Shown here: positions 15,818-24,253 of the stretch, piece after piece
Position numbering within the stretch: the first letter of the stretch is position 1
Layout of the letters: each line of letters opens with the position of its first letter
NCBI RefSeq assembly: GCF_001905505.1
Contig: NZ_LIPG01000007.1
Span: forward strand, 186,001-250,000
DNA from: Streptomyces sp. CB02058
GTDB taxonomy: Bacteria > Actinomycetota > Actinomycetes > Streptomycetales > Streptomycetaceae
Length of the DNA: 64,000 nucleotides
Direction of reading: 5' to 3'
Notes under the pieces: generated by a model
The model's database searches: none
Seen by the model: the letters and a program-made list of their open reading frames with translations, nothing else
Told to the model about the DNA's origin: nothing
Made by a program: the position numbers and the translations under genes

Positions 15818-16642
15818 ATGTCCACGGTCCCCACCGTCACGCTCAACAACGGCGTCGCGATCCCGCAGCTCGGTTTCGGCGTCTTCCAGGTCCCCGACGA
15901 CGAGACGGCGGCCGCGGTCTCCAGCGCCCTCGACGCGGGCTACCGCTCCGTCGACACCGCCGCCGTGTACGGAAACGAGGCGGGCGTGGGCCGCGCGCTC
16001 GCCGAGTCCGGGCTCGCCCGCGAGGAGCTGTTCATCACGACGAAGCTCTGGAACGCGGACCAGGGGTACGACGCGACCCTCACGGCCTTCGACGCCAGCC
16101 TCGCCAAGCTCGGCCTGGACCACGTGGACCTCTACCTCATCCACTGGCCCACCCCCGAGCGCGACCTGTACGTCGACACCTGGCGCGCGCTGGAGAAGCT
16201 GCTGGCCGACGGCCGGATCAGGGCCGCCGGCGTCTCCAACTTCCAGCCCGCCCACCTGCGCCGCCTTCGCGAGGAGAGCTCGCTCGTCCCCGCCGTCAAC
16301 CAGATCGAGCTGCACCCCGGGCTCCAGCAGAGCGAACTGCGCGCCGTGCACGCGGAGTACGGCATCGCCACCGAGGCGTGGAGCCCGCTGGCCCAGGGCA
16401 CTCTGCTGGACGACCCGGCGCTGCTCTCCATCGCCGAGCGCCACGGGACGACCCCGGCCCAGGTGGTGCTGCGCTGGCACCTCCAGCTCGGCAACGTCGT
16501 GATCCCGAAGTCGGTCACGCCCGCGCGCATCCGGCAGAACATCGACGTCTTCGGCTTCGAGCTCCCGGACGCCGACATGGACGCGATCGCCGGACTGGAC
16601 CGAGGCATGCGCATCGGCCCGGACCCCGACACCCTCAACTGA
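15818..16642 (+). CDS. Aldo/keto reductase, 2,5-diketo-gluconate reductase type
   Basis: The 274-residue protein shows the AKR catalytic tetrad regions: GYRSVDTAAVYGNEAGVGRAL (Asp and Tyr), LFITTKLWNADQG (Lys) and VDLYLIHWPTP (His). NADPH-binding follows near NVVIPKSVTPARIRQNIDVF. It reduces aldehydes or ketones; the physiological substrate cannot be deduced. The start is the ATG at 15818, behind GAGAGG at 7-nt spacing. A TTGACG about 60 bp upstream may be its -35 box. Confidence 0.9.
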   Translation: MSTVPTVTLNNGVAIPQLGFGVFQVPDDETAAAVSSALDAGYRSVDTAAVYGNEAGVGRALAESGLAREELFITTKLWNADQGYDATLTAFDASLAKLGLDHVDLYLIHWPTPERDLYVDTWRALEKLLADGRIRAAGVSNFQPAHLRRLREESSLVPAVNQIELHPGLQQSELRAVHAEYGIATEAWSPLAQGTLLDDPALLSIAERHGTTPAQVVLRWHLQLGNVVIPKSVTPARIRQNIDVFGFELPDADMDAIAGLDRGMRIGPDPDTLN

Positions 16643-16664
16643 GCGCCCCCCAGGGCCCTCTCGC

Positions 16665-16696
16665 CCGCCGGCCGGCCTCCGCACGCCGGCCGGCGG
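16665..16696. terminator. Hairpin between convergent AKR and DUF2087 genes
   Basis: An 11-bp perfect stem (CCGCCGGCCGG and complement) with a 10-nt loop sits in the 60-bp gap between two converging stops, as expected for a bidirectional terminator. Confidence 0.65.
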
Positions 16697-16702
16697 CTCG
16701 TC

Positions 16703-17026
16703 TCACACGCCCGTCGGCACCGCGGCGGAGGCGGCCGGAACGTCCCGGGACCCGCTCCCCCGCCGGTAGCTGCTGCCGTCCCTCGGCCGCTCCAGCAGGT
16801 CGGCGACCACCATGTAGCGCCGCAGGGCCGAGCAGTCCTCGTGAACGGTGCGCAGCGCGTCGTTGACCTCGCGCTCGGTGTACACCCGGCCGTGCTCGAA
16901 GAGCGTGTGCGCGAGGTGCTCCAGCAACTGCGCACGACGAGCGGGCTTACGAGGGATCGCCGTCAGGCGCCCGCGCGAGAAGAGGGCGGCCACCTGGCGG
17001 GCGGCGAGGGTGTCGGTATCGGACAT
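16703..17026 (-). CDS. DUF2087 domain protein
   Basis: The 107-residue protein fits DUF2087: LFSRGRLTAIPRKPARRAQLLEHLAHTLFEHGRVYTEREVNDAL spans the conserved first half (residues 14-57), then HEDCSALRRYMVVADLLERPRDGSSYRR. The domain looks like a winged helix and is often fused to, or placed near, regulators, so DNA binding is likely but unproven. The ATG at 17026 follows GAGGCTTCCGGC. It is divergent from the esterase at 17181. Confidence 0.8.
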   Translation of the reverse strand: MSDTDTLAARQVAALFSRGRLTAIPRKPARRAQLLEHLAHTLFEHGRVYTEREVNDALRTVHEDCSALRRYMVVADLLERPRDGSSYRRGSGSRDVPAASAAVPTGV

Positions 17027-17111
17027 GCCGGAAGCCTCGCAGCCACCGGACGGCGGGGCAACGCGTTTTCTCCCACCGGAAAGCGGCACGCCCGGCGAAA
17101 TGGACAGCATC

Positions 17112-17139
17112 TTGACCTTCGGGCCGACCGTCGTACGGT
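17112..17139 (+). promoter_or_regulatory. Promoter of the CE7 esterase gene
   Basis: TTGACC (17112-17117) and TACGGT (17134-17139) are separated by 16 nt, a good match to the vegetative promoter of Streptomyces. The start point would be about 35 nt before the ATG at 17181. Confidence 0.55.
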
Positions 17140-17180
17140 GTGACCATTCATTCACTCTTTCGGTTGAAGGTGGTCCCGCA

Positions 17181-18155
17181 ATGGCCCTGTTCGATCTCCC
17201 CCTCGAAGAACTGCGCACCTATCGCAGCAGTTCGGTGGAGCCCGAGGACTTCGACACCTTCTGGTCGACCACGCTCGCGGAGGCCGGAACGCACGATCTG
17301 GACGCCCGCTTCGAGCAGCGCACCGACGTCGGCCTCACCACGGTCGACGTGTACGACGTGACGTTCGCCGGATTCGGCGGGCACCCGGTCAAGGGGTGGT
17401 TCGTCATACCGGCCGGCACCACGGAACCCCTGCCGGTGGTCGTGGAGTTCATCGGTTACGGCGGCGGGCGCAGCCTCCCGCACACCCATCTGCTCTGGGC
17501 ATCGGCCGGCCTGGCGCACTTCGTGATGGACACCCGGGGCCAGGGCAGCGGCTGGGCGCCGGGCGACACCGCCGACCCCGTGGGCTCGGGGCCGTCGCTG
17601 CCCGGGTTCATGACCCAGGGCATCGAGGACCCGGAGACGTACTACTACCGCCGGGTGATCACGGACGCGGTACGCGCGGTGGAGGCGGCCCGCTCGCACC
17701 CGCTGGCCGACGCCTCGCGCTCCGCGGTGGTCGGCGCGAGCCAGGGCGGCGGCCTGGCCCTCGCGGCCGGCGGACTGGTGCCGGACCTGGCGGCCGTGGC
17801 GCCCGACGTCCCGTTCCTCTGCGACTTCCCCCGGGCGACCCGGATGACCGACCGGAAGCCGTACCGCGAGATCGGCGACTACCTCAAGACCCACCGGGGC
17901 CGGGCCGAGCAGGCCGACAGGACCCTCTCGTACTTCGACGGGGTGCACTTCGCCGCGCGAGGAAAGGCTCCCGCCCTGTTCTCCGTCGCCCTGGAGGACC
18001 TGACCTGCCCGCCGTCGACGGTGTTCGGCGCGTTCAACGCGTACGCGCACGCCGACAAGGAGATCGAGATCTACGACTTCAACGACCACGAGGGCGGCGG
18101 CCCGTTCCAGCACGCCGCGCAACTGGCCTGGCTGCCCCGGCTGCTGAAGGCCTGA
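17181..18155 (+). CDS. Acetylxylan esterase / cephalosporin deacetylase (CE7 family)
   Basis: The 324-residue protein matches carbohydrate esterase family 7 along its length. Landmarks are MALFDLPLEELRTYRSS at the start, FIGYGGGRSLPH, MDTRGQGSGWAPGDTAD (the RGQ motif), the nucleophile GASQGGGLA near residue 190, the Asp in VALEDLTCPPSTVF and the His in NDHEGGG. CE7 enzymes remove acetyl groups from xylo-oligosaccharides or cephalosporins and are usually cytoplasmic, as here (no signal). AAGGTGG lies upstream of the ATG. The neighbouring Gfo/Idh and PmoA genes also suggest sugar use. Confidence 0.9.
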   Translation: MALFDLPLEELRTYRSSSVEPEDFDTFWSTTLAEAGTHDLDARFEQRTDVGLTTVDVYDVTFAGFGGHPVKGWFVIPAGTTEPLPVVVEFIGYGGGRSLPHTHLLWASAGLAHFVMDTRGQGSGWAPGDTADPVGSGPSLPGFMTQGIEDPETYYYRRVITDAVRAVEAARSHPLADASRSAVVGASQGGGLALAAGGLVPDLAAVAPDVPFLCDFPRATRMTDRKPYREIGDYLKTHRGRAEQADRTLSYFDGVHFAARGKAPALFSVALEDLTCPPSTVFGAFNAYAHADKEIEIYDFNDHEGGGPFQHAAQLAWLPRLLKA

Positions 18156-18176
18156 CGAGCACAGGGCAGGAACCCC

Positions 18177-18225
18177 TTGACCCGCCTCGCGCGCGGAGCC
18201 TAGGTTTCCGGGAGAGAAAGCGCTT
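18177..18225 (+). promoter_or_regulatory. Promoter with LacI-type operator for the Gfo/Idh-PmoA operon
   Basis: TTGACC (18177-18182) and TAGGTT (18201-18206) are 18 nt apart. Just past the expected start point lies the symmetric AAGCGCTT (18218-18225), in the context GAAAGCGCTTGC, typical of LacI-family sugar repressors. Binding there would block the promoter. Confidence 0.65.
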
Positions 18226-18237
18226 GCTGTCCGGCGA

Positions 18238-19425
18238 GTGCCCATATCTTCGCTCCAAGGGGTGTTTGTCACGACCAGCCATCCTTCGCACCCGGTCCCG
18301 CTGCGGGTCGCGATCATCGGTACGGGCGCGATCGCGCGCGGCAGTCATCTGCCCGCGCTGACCGCGCTCGCCGCCGGGCAGCCGCTGGAGGTCGTCGCGG
18401 CGGTCGACGTCGACGCGGCGTCGGCCGAGGCGTTCTGCGCCGAGGCGGGGATCGCCCACGCGTACACCGACCTCGACCGGATGCTCGCCGAACAGCGTCC
18501 GGACCTGGTCACTCTCGCCACCCCGCCCCGGTTCCACCGCGACCAGACCGTGGCCGCGCTGCGCGCCGGGGCGTGGGTGTGGTGCGAGAAGCCGCCCTGC
18601 CCCTCGCTCGAGGACTTCGACGCGATCGAGGCGGCCGAGGGCCCGGAGGGCGAGGGGCCGTTCGCGGCGATCGTCTTCCAGCACCGCTTCGGCTCGGGCT
18701 CGGGGCACGTCCGGAAGCTGCTGGCCGGACAGGCGATGGGCCGCCCGCTGGTGGCCCACTGCCAGACCACCTGGTACCGCGACGACGCGTACTACGCCGT
18801 TCCCTGGCGGGGCACGTGGAGCAGCGAGGGCGGCGGACCCTCGATGGGACACGGCATCCACCAGATGGACCTGCTGCTCGATCTGCTGGGTCCGTGGTCG
18901 GAGATCCGCGCGATGGCGGGCCGGCTGGTGCACGACGTGGAGACGGAGGACGTCTCCACCGCGCTCATCCGCTTCGAGAACGGCGCGATGGCCACCGTGG
19001 TGAACAGCGTGCTCAGCCCGGACGAGGTGAGCCGGATACGCATCGACTGCGAGCGCGCGACGGTCGAGCTCACCCATCTGTACGGACATCGCAACGCGGA
19101 CTGGCGGATCACCCCGGCCCCCGGGGTCCCCTCCGAAGAAGCCGACGCCTGGCGTGACTTCGGGCCCGATGTGCCCAGCTCGCACCATGCGCAGCTGACG
19201 GGCCTGCTCGAGGACCTCCGGGCGGGACGCAGGCCTCGAAGCAGCGGCGCGGACGGCCGGAAGACCCTCGAACTGGTCACGGCGCTCTACAAGGCGGCCT
19301 TCACCGGGGCCACGGTACGGGCGGGTGACATCGGTCCCGGCGATCCGTACTACGCCGCACTGCACGGCGACGCACCCGGCTGGGCGCCGGAGTCGCGGGA
19401 ACCGCGCGCGGAGGTGCCGGCATGA
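18238..19425 (+). CDS. Gfo/Idh/MocA family oxidoreductase
   Basis: The protein has the NAD(P)-binding fold LRVAIIGTGAIARGSHLPAL near its N-terminus and the family motif CEKPPCPSLEDF, where EKP contributes the catalytic Lys. A helical His motif follows in MGHGIHQMDLLLDLLG. Members oxidise or reduce sugars and inositols. Two starts are possible: GTG at 18238 (395 aa) or GTG at 18262, which has AAGGG touching the codon. Its stop overlaps the PmoA-like gene (ATGA), and a LacI-type operator controls both. I infer a role in catabolism of an unusual sugar. Confidence 0.87.
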   Translation: MPISSLQGVFVTTSHPSHPVPLRVAIIGTGAIARGSHLPALTALAAGQPLEVVAAVDVDAASAEAFCAEAGIAHAYTDLDRMLAEQRPDLVTLATPPRFHRDQTVAALRAGAWVWCEKPPCPSLEDFDAIEAAEGPEGEGPFAAIVFQHRFGSGSGHVRKLLAGQAMGRPLVAHCQTTWYRDDAYYAVPWRGTWSSEGGGPSMGHGIHQMDLLLDLLGPWSEIRAMAGRLVHDVETEDVSTALIRFENGAMATVVNSVLSPDEVSRIRIDCERATVELTHLYGHRNADWRITPAPGVPSEEADAWRDFGPDVPSSHHAQLTGLLEDLRAGRRPRSSGADGRKTLELVTALYKAAFTGATVRAGDIGPGDPYYAALHGDAPGWAPESREPRAEVPA

Positions 19426-20351
19426 CGAAGGCCCTGGAACTCGTCCACCGGCACGGCGAGCACCTCGCGGTCACCGCGGCCGAGAGCGGGGTGGAGCTGC
19501 TGCGCTACGTCTACCGTGCCGAGGACGCCTGGGAGGCTCCGAAGCCGTACATCCACCCCTTGCGCACGCTGTCCGGCCGGGTCGTGACCGGTTACCGCCC
19601 CAACGACCACCGCTGGCACAAGGGTCTCCAGATGACCGCCTCACATCTGTCGGGGGCGAACCTCTGGGGCGGCAACAGCTATGTGCACGGCGAGGGGTAT
19701 CTCGCCCTGCCGGAGCGCGTGGGTTCCATGGCGCACGCCGGCTTCGACGAGGTCTCGGCCGACGACGGCTCGGTCCGTTTCGCGGAGCGGCTGACCTGGC
19801 ACCCGCGCGGCGGCGGGCTCTGGGCCGACGAGACGCGCCGTATCGAGGTGCACGACGTCGACGCGGTGACCGGCAGCTGGGCGCTGACCTGGTCCTCGGC
19901 GATCACCAACCGGCGCGAGGAGCCGCTGCGTTTCGGCAGCCCGACGACGCACGGACGTCCGGACGCGGGCTACACGGGGCTGTTCTGGCGGGGGCCGCGG
20001 GCCTTCCGGGACGGCCGGATCCTCGCGCCGGACGCGGAAGGCCCGGACATGATGGGGAAGCAGGCCCCGTGGCTCGCGTACAGCGGTGAGCACGACGAGT
20101 CCGACGGGCACGCGACCCTCGTGTTCGTCCACTCCCCCGAGAACGGCCACAGCGGTTCGGACGGGCAGCACCCGGCGCACTGGTTCGTGCGCAACACCCC
20201 CTTCGCGGCGGTCGCCCCGTCGTTCGCCTTCCACGAGGAGCTGGTGCTGGACCCGGGTGCGACGCTCACCCGCCGCTACCGCGTCCTGGTCGCGGACGGC
20301 GCCTGGGAACGCGACCGGATCGCCGCGGCGGTCGGCGGCCTGCGCTGGTAG
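19422..20351 (+). CDS. DUF6807 / PmoA-family protein
   Basis: The 309-residue protein matches the DUF6807 family, annotated PmoA-like in actinobacteria but not related to methane oxidation in any demonstrated way. Recognisable stretches are PKPYIHPLRTLSGRVVTGYRPNDHRWHKGL near residues 35-65, RHGEHL, and HPAHWFVRNTPFAAVAPSF near 245. The protein looks all-beta. Homologues usually sit next to Gfo/Idh oxidoreductases in sugar operons, exactly as here, so a role as a carbohydrate-binding or processing partner is likely. Confidence 0.8.
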   Translation: MTKALELVHRHGEHLAVTAAESGVELLRYVYRAEDAWEAPKPYIHPLRTLSGRVVTGYRPNDHRWHKGLQMTASHLSGANLWGGNSYVHGEGYLALPERVGSMAHAGFDEVSADDGSVRFAERLTWHPRGGGLWADETRRIEVHDVDAVTGSWALTWSSAITNRREEPLRFGSPTTHGRPDAGYTGLFWRGPRAFRDGRILAPDAEGPDMMGKQAPWLAYSGEHDESDGHATLVFVHSPENGHSGSDGQHPAHWFVRNTPFAAVAPSFAFHEELVLDPGATLTRRYRVLVADGAWERDRIAAAVGGLRW

Positions 20352-20363
20352 CCGACCGGCACC

Positions 20364-20397
20364 GGCCGGGTCCGGGCGTGCGCGCCCCGACCCGGCC
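20364..20397 (+). terminator. Terminator after the Gfo/Idh-PmoA operon
   Basis: A 9-bp perfect stem (GGCCGGGTC with GACCCGGCC) encloses a 16-nt loop 12 bp past the PmoA stop. It lies between converging genes and may serve both. Confidence 0.6.
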
Positions 20398-20412
20398 TTC
20401 CGGCGTCGCGGC

Positions 20413-20850
20413 TCACCCGGCAGCGGTGAGGACGAATACCGGGATCTCGCGGTCCGTCTTGGTCTGGTAGTCGGCGTAGTCGGGGAACGCCTCGACGGCG
20501 CGGCCCCACCACAGGGCCTTCTCCTCGCCCGTGACCTCGCGGGCGACCATGTCCTGCCGCTCGGTGCCGTCCCGCAGCTCCACGTGGGGGTCGGCCTGGA
20601 CGTTGTAGTACCAGACGGGGTGCTTGGGGGCGCCGCCCAGGGAGGCGACCACGGCGTACTCCCCGCCGTGCTCGACCCTCATGAGCGGGGTCTTGCGGAG
20701 CTTGCCGCTCTTGGCTCCGCGCGTCGTGAGGAGGATGACGGGCATGCCGCGCATGGTGGTCCCCTGCGTGCCCCCGGAGCTCTCGATGAGCTCGACCTGT
20801 TCACGGACCCACGTCGTGGGGCTCGGCTCGTACTCGCCCTCGATCGGCAT
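20413..20850 (-). CDS. F420-dependent nitroreductase (DDN family)
   Basis: The 145-residue protein fits the deazaflavin-dependent nitroreductase family: [46 protein letters not shown] spans the F420-binding core (residues 34-79), followed by [16 protein letters not shown]. It probably uses reduced F420 to reduce a quinone or other acceptor. Start and length are typical. It is flanked by a terminator on its 3' side. Confidence 0.9.
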   Translation of the reverse strand: MPIEGEYEPSPTTWVREQVELIESSGGTQGTTMRGMPVILLTTRGAKSGKLRKTPLMRVEHGGEYAVVASLGGAPKHPVWYYNVQADPHVELRDGTERQDMVAREVTGEEKALWWGRAVEAFPDYADYQTKTDREIPVFVLTAAG

Positions 20851-21173
20851 GGCACATGTCCTCTCGTCGGAGTGCTGCGGTGCTGTGCCCCATCATGGCT
20901 CCGGCAGCCGCGAGGAGCGCGCGGGGACACCGGCGTACAGCCTGCCCGGCGTACGCCGTCTCATTCTCTGGAACCCCGTGAGACGGCCGGGGAAGAATCC
21001 ACTCACAGAAACCGAGATCATTTAGGCCGCTTTGCACCTTTATTTCCGAAATATCCCCACGCCCCGCTCCAGGGACTCCCGGCCACAGGCCGTACCGTGG
21101 GGGCAGCGGAGTAAGCCAAGCCTTACCCCGCTGCACTTTGCCCGTGGTCGTCCGCCCTAAGGAACAACACTCC
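20851..21173. other. 323-bp divergent intergenic region with palindromes
   Basis: No gene is seen here. It holds TATTTCCGAAATA (21041-21053), a perfect 6+1+6 palindrome in a locally AT-rich stretch. It also has a TACCGT -10-like hexamer at 21093-21098, and an inverted repeat GTAAG...CTTAC at 21111-21126 just upstream of the ferredoxin reductase gene. These are candidate promoter and operator elements for the flanking divergent genes. Confidence 0.4.
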
Positions 21174-22535
21174 ATGACACGCCCCGTCCGCGTCGCCATC
21201 GTCGGAGCCGGTCCCGCCGGAATCTACGCAGCGGACGCGCTTCTCAAGTCCGAGGCCGCCCAGGACCCGGGCGTATCGATCGACCTGTTCGAGCGCATGC
21301 CCGCACCCTTCGGCCTGATCCGCTACGGCGTGGCTCCCGACCACCCGCGGATCAAGGGCATCGTCAAGGCGCTGCACCAGGTCCTGGACAAGCCCCAGCT
21401 GAGGCTGTTCGGCAACGTCGACTACCCGAACGACATCGGCCTGGACGACCTGCGGTCCTTCTACGACGCCGTGATCTTCTCCACCGGTGCCGACGCCGAC
21501 CGAGCCCTGGACATACCCGGGATCGAGCTCGACGGCTCCTACGGTGCCGCTGACTTCGTCGCCTGGTACGACGGCCACCCCGAGGTTCCGCGCACCTGGC
21601 CGCTGGAGGCGGAGAAGGTCGCCGTGCTCGGTGTGGGCAACGTGGCCCTGGACGTCGCACGCATCCTCGCCAAGACCGCGGACGAACTGCTGCCGACCGA
21701 GATCCCGGCGAACGTCTACGACGGTCTCAAGGCGAACAAGGCGCTCGAGGTGCACGTCTTCGGGCGGCGCGGGCCGGCCCAGGCGAAGTTCAGCCCCATG
21801 GAGCTGCGCGAGCTGGACCACTCCCCGAACATCGAGGTGATCGTCAACCCCGAGGACATCGACTACGACGAGGGCTCGATCGCCACCCGCCGGGAGAACA
21901 AGCAGGCCAACATGGTCGCCTCCACGCTGGAGAACTGGGCGATCCGGGACATCGGCGACCGTCCTCACAAGCTGTTCCTGCACTTCTTCGAGTCCCCGGT
22001 CGAGGTGGTCGGCGAGGACGGCAGCGTCGTCGCCCTGCGGACGGAGCGCACGGAGCTGGACGGTACGGGCAACGTCAAGGGCACCGGCCGGTTCACGGAC
22101 TGGGACGTGCAGAGCGTCTACCGCGCGGTGGGCTACTACTCGGAGGAGCTCCCGAAGCTGCCCTTCGACGTGGCCTCCGGCACCGTCCCGCACGAGGCCG
22201 GCCGGGTGCTCACCGGTGGCGAGCCGATGACGTCGGTGTACGTCACGGGCTGGATCAAGCGCGGTCCGATCGGCCTGATCGGGCACACCAAGGGCGACGC
22301 CAACGAGACCGTGGCCTGCCTGCTGGAGGACCACTCCGCCGGCCGGCTGCCCGCCCCCACGCAGCCCGAGCCCGACGCGGTCGTCGACTACCTGGAGCAG
22401 CGCGGAGTCCGCTACACCACCAAGGAGGGCTGGCACCGGCTGGACGCCCACGAGCAGGCGCTCGGCGCCGAGCAGGGCCGTGAGCGCATCAAGGTCGTCG
22501 AGCGCACCGCCATGCTGGACGCCTCCGGGGCCTGA
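21174..22535 (+). CDS. Ferredoxin-NADP reductase, FprA/adrenodoxin-reductase type
   Basis: The 453-residue flavoprotein starts with the FAD site VRVAIVGAGPAGIYAADALL and continues FERMPAPFGLIRYGVAPDHPRIK, the hallmark of adrenodoxin reductase-like enzymes. The NADPH site is VAVLGVGNVALDVARIL near residue 150. The C-terminal FAD motif is VTGWIKRGPIGLIGHTKGDA. It passes electrons from NADPH to ferredoxins that feed P450s or other oxygenases. It lacks the N-terminal ferredoxin domain of FprB. The start at 21174 follows AAGGA. Confidence 0.9.
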   Translation: MTRPVRVAIVGAGPAGIYAADALLKSEAAQDPGVSIDLFERMPAPFGLIRYGVAPDHPRIKGIVKALHQVLDKPQLRLFGNVDYPNDIGLDDLRSFYDAVIFSTGADADRALDIPGIELDGSYGAADFVAWYDGHPEVPRTWPLEAEKVAVLGVGNVALDVARILAKTADELLPTEIPANVYDGLKANKALEVHVFGRRGPAQAKFSPMELRELDHSPNIEVIVNPEDIDYDEGSIATRRENKQANMVASTLENWAIRDIGDRPHKLFLHFFESPVEVVGEDGSVVALRTERTELDGTGNVKGTGRFTDWDVQSVYRAVGYYSEELPKLPFDVASGTVPHEAGRVLTGGEPMTSVYVTGWIKRGPIGLIGHTKGDANETVACLLEDHSAGRLPAPTQPEPDAVVDYLEQRGVRYTTKEGWHRLDAHEQALGAEQGRERIKVVERTAMLDASGA

Positions 22536-22556
22536 CCGATCCGGCGAGCCGTACGC

Positions 22557-22591
22557 GCCCCCGGGCCTCCCGTCAAGGAGGCTCCGGGGGC
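22557..22591 (+). terminator. Terminator after the ferredoxin reductase gene
   Basis: A stem of 14 bp with a single-T bulge (GCCCCCGG plus GCCTCC on the left) and a 6-nt loop lies 22 bp downstream of the stop at 22535. Confidence 0.7.
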
Positions 22592-22689
22592 GCCGTGCAT
22601 TCCGGGGCCGGGCCCCCGAGGACGGCCCCGAGCGCATGCGAGCGCCTCGCTACGATGGGGTGCGTAGCGCATGCGCGGGGGGGTCTGCT

Positions 22690-24072
22690 GTGACGCACGT
22701 GGCGATTGTCGGCGGTGGGATCAGTGGTGTGGCGGCGGCCCTTTTCCTGGGCCGCCGGGGTCATTCGGTGACGGTGTTCGAGCGGGATGCCCGGCAGCCC
22801 GGCGAGCACCTCGACACGGACTTCTTCGACTGGCAGCGGCCGGGCGTGCCCCAGGCGGTCCAGCCGCACGCCCTGCTGGCTCCCGTACGCACGGTGCTGC
22901 GCGCCGAGGCCCCGGACGTCCACGAGGACATGCTGCGCCGCGGCGCCGTCGAACGCCATGAGCTGGACTGGTTCCCCGAGCGGCCGCCCGCCCGTCCCGG
23001 CGACGAGGACCTGAGCGCGGCGGTCGCGCGTGAGGCGTCCATCGAGATGCGGCGCGGGGACCCCGCGCTCGGACTCCTCACGGACCGGTCCGGGGCCGTC
23101 CCGCGGGTGACGGGGGTGGAGTCGGCGTCCGGACGCCATGACGCCGGTCTGGTGCTGGACGCCGGAGGACGCCGGTCGGAGGTCGGCCGCTGGCTGACCG
23201 GGGCCGGCTGCCGCGCGCCGGTGGTGGAGAGTCACCGGACCGGCATCGCGTACTTCTGCCGGTGGTACAGGCTGCGGACCGACGGTCCGGCGAACCCCGG
23301 GCGGGTCACGTACGGTTCGTTCTCGCCCGTCGCCGTCGGAGGGGTCTTCCCCTCGGACAACGGCACGTTCGCGGTCTCCTTGACCGTGTCCACGGCGGAG
23401 CCCACGCGCGCCGCGCTTCGGGACCCGGAGGTCTTCGAGAGGGTCGCCCGGCTGTTCCCGGCGGTCGCCGCCTGGCTGGCACTGGACCCCGAAGCCGTCT
23501 CCGACGTCCACGCGATGGGCGGTCTGGACAACCGCTGGACCTCCCTCGTCACGGACTCCGGCCCGGTGGTGACGGGGCTGGTCGGCCTGGGGGACTCCCT
23601 CACCCACACCAACCCGACCATGGGCCAGGGCACGGCGCTGGGCCTGTGGGCGGCGCAGTGGATCGCCCACCACGCCGACGGGGCACCACGCGATCCCGTC
23701 GCGTTCGCCGAGGAGTACCACCGCTGGGCGGTGCGCACCCTTCGCCCGTGGTTCGAGATCCAGGCGGCGGCCGACGAGGCGGCGGACAGGCACCGCCGGG
23801 GCGCGCCGGAGGCAACGGGCAGGCAGGTCACGGGCGCCGCCCGCGAGAAGGCCGCGAGGTCGGCCTGTGCTCTCGACGACCCCGTGGTCATGCGGGCACG
23901 CGCGCATGTGCGCCACCTCGTGCTGACGGGTGAACAGGCTTACGCCACCGAGGAGGTGCGCGCCCATATCGCGCGCTGGCTCGACCAGCACCGGGACTAC
24001 GTTCCGGAGTTCGACGGACCTGACCGCGAGGAGTGGGAAGCGGCGGCGGTCCGCCGGGCTCCGGGCGGTTAG
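22690..24072 (+). CDS. FAD-dependent monooxygenase-like oxidoreductase
   Basis: The 460-residue protein opens with the dinucleotide motif VAIVGGGISGVAAALFLGRRGHSVTVFERDA and later has the FAD ribityl motif GLVGLGDSLTHTNPTMGQGTALGLWAA near residue 300, as in group A flavin monooxygenases and flavin halogenases. The FxWxWxIP halogenase motif is absent. The substrate is unknown. The GTG at 22690 is chosen because the family motif begins four codons later. A TACGAT -10-like box lies at 22651-22656 between short inverted repeats. Confidence 0.8.
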   Translation: MTHVAIVGGGISGVAAALFLGRRGHSVTVFERDARQPGEHLDTDFFDWQRPGVPQAVQPHALLAPVRTVLRAEAPDVHEDMLRRGAVERHELDWFPERPPARPGDEDLSAAVAREASIEMRRGDPALGLLTDRSGAVPRVTGVESASGRHDAGLVLDAGGRRSEVGRWLTGAGCRAPVVESHRTGIAYFCRWYRLRTDGPANPGRVTYGSFSPVAVGGVFPSDNGTFAVSLTVSTAEPTRAALRDPEVFERVARLFPAVAAWLALDPEAVSDVHAMGGLDNRWTSLVTDSGPVVTGLVGLGDSLTHTNPTMGQGTALGLWAAQWIAHHADGAPRDPVAFAEEYHRWAVRTLRPWFEIQAAADEAADRHRRGAPEATGRQVTGAAREKAARSACALDDPVVMRARAHVRHLVLTGEQAYATEEVRAHIARWLDQHRDYVPEFDGPDREEWEAAAVRRAPGG

Positions 24073-24166
24073 GCCGTCTTTCCGGATCCTGCCGGGCTCG
24101 CGGCGTCTGGCACGCACGCTCGCCGCGTTGTCGTCGCTCGTCGCTCGTCGCCGCTCAGGAGCGGAC

Positions 24167-24187
24167 TTGACCTTGACGCTGGGTCAA
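24167..24187 (+). promoter_or_regulatory. MerR-type operator/promoter of the drrAB-merR operon
   Basis: TTGACC at 24167-24172 is followed by the dyad TTGAC-GCTGG-GTCAA (24173-24187). A repeat placed between the -35 and an elongated spacer is the standard arrangement for MerR-family activators. The MerR gene is third in this operon, implying autoregulation. Confidence 0.6.
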
Positions 24188-24253
24188 CCCTCCATCCTTC
24201 CGGCAGGAGCTTCCTGGCAGCCCTTGCCCGGAACAGCTCCGCGAAGGAGGCGG

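Noticed and set aside
21111-21126. GTAAG...CTTAC repeat considered as an iron box
   Set aside because: It lacks the TTAGG-N9-CCTAA pattern seen at 53969 and 56680, so it is left as an unassigned repeat.
22651-22680. Inverted repeat CGCTAC...GTAGCG with flanking GCATGCG before the FAD monooxygenase, considered as an operator
   Set aside because: The arms are short, and the overlap with a TACGAT -10-like box could be chance; too weak to list as a site.
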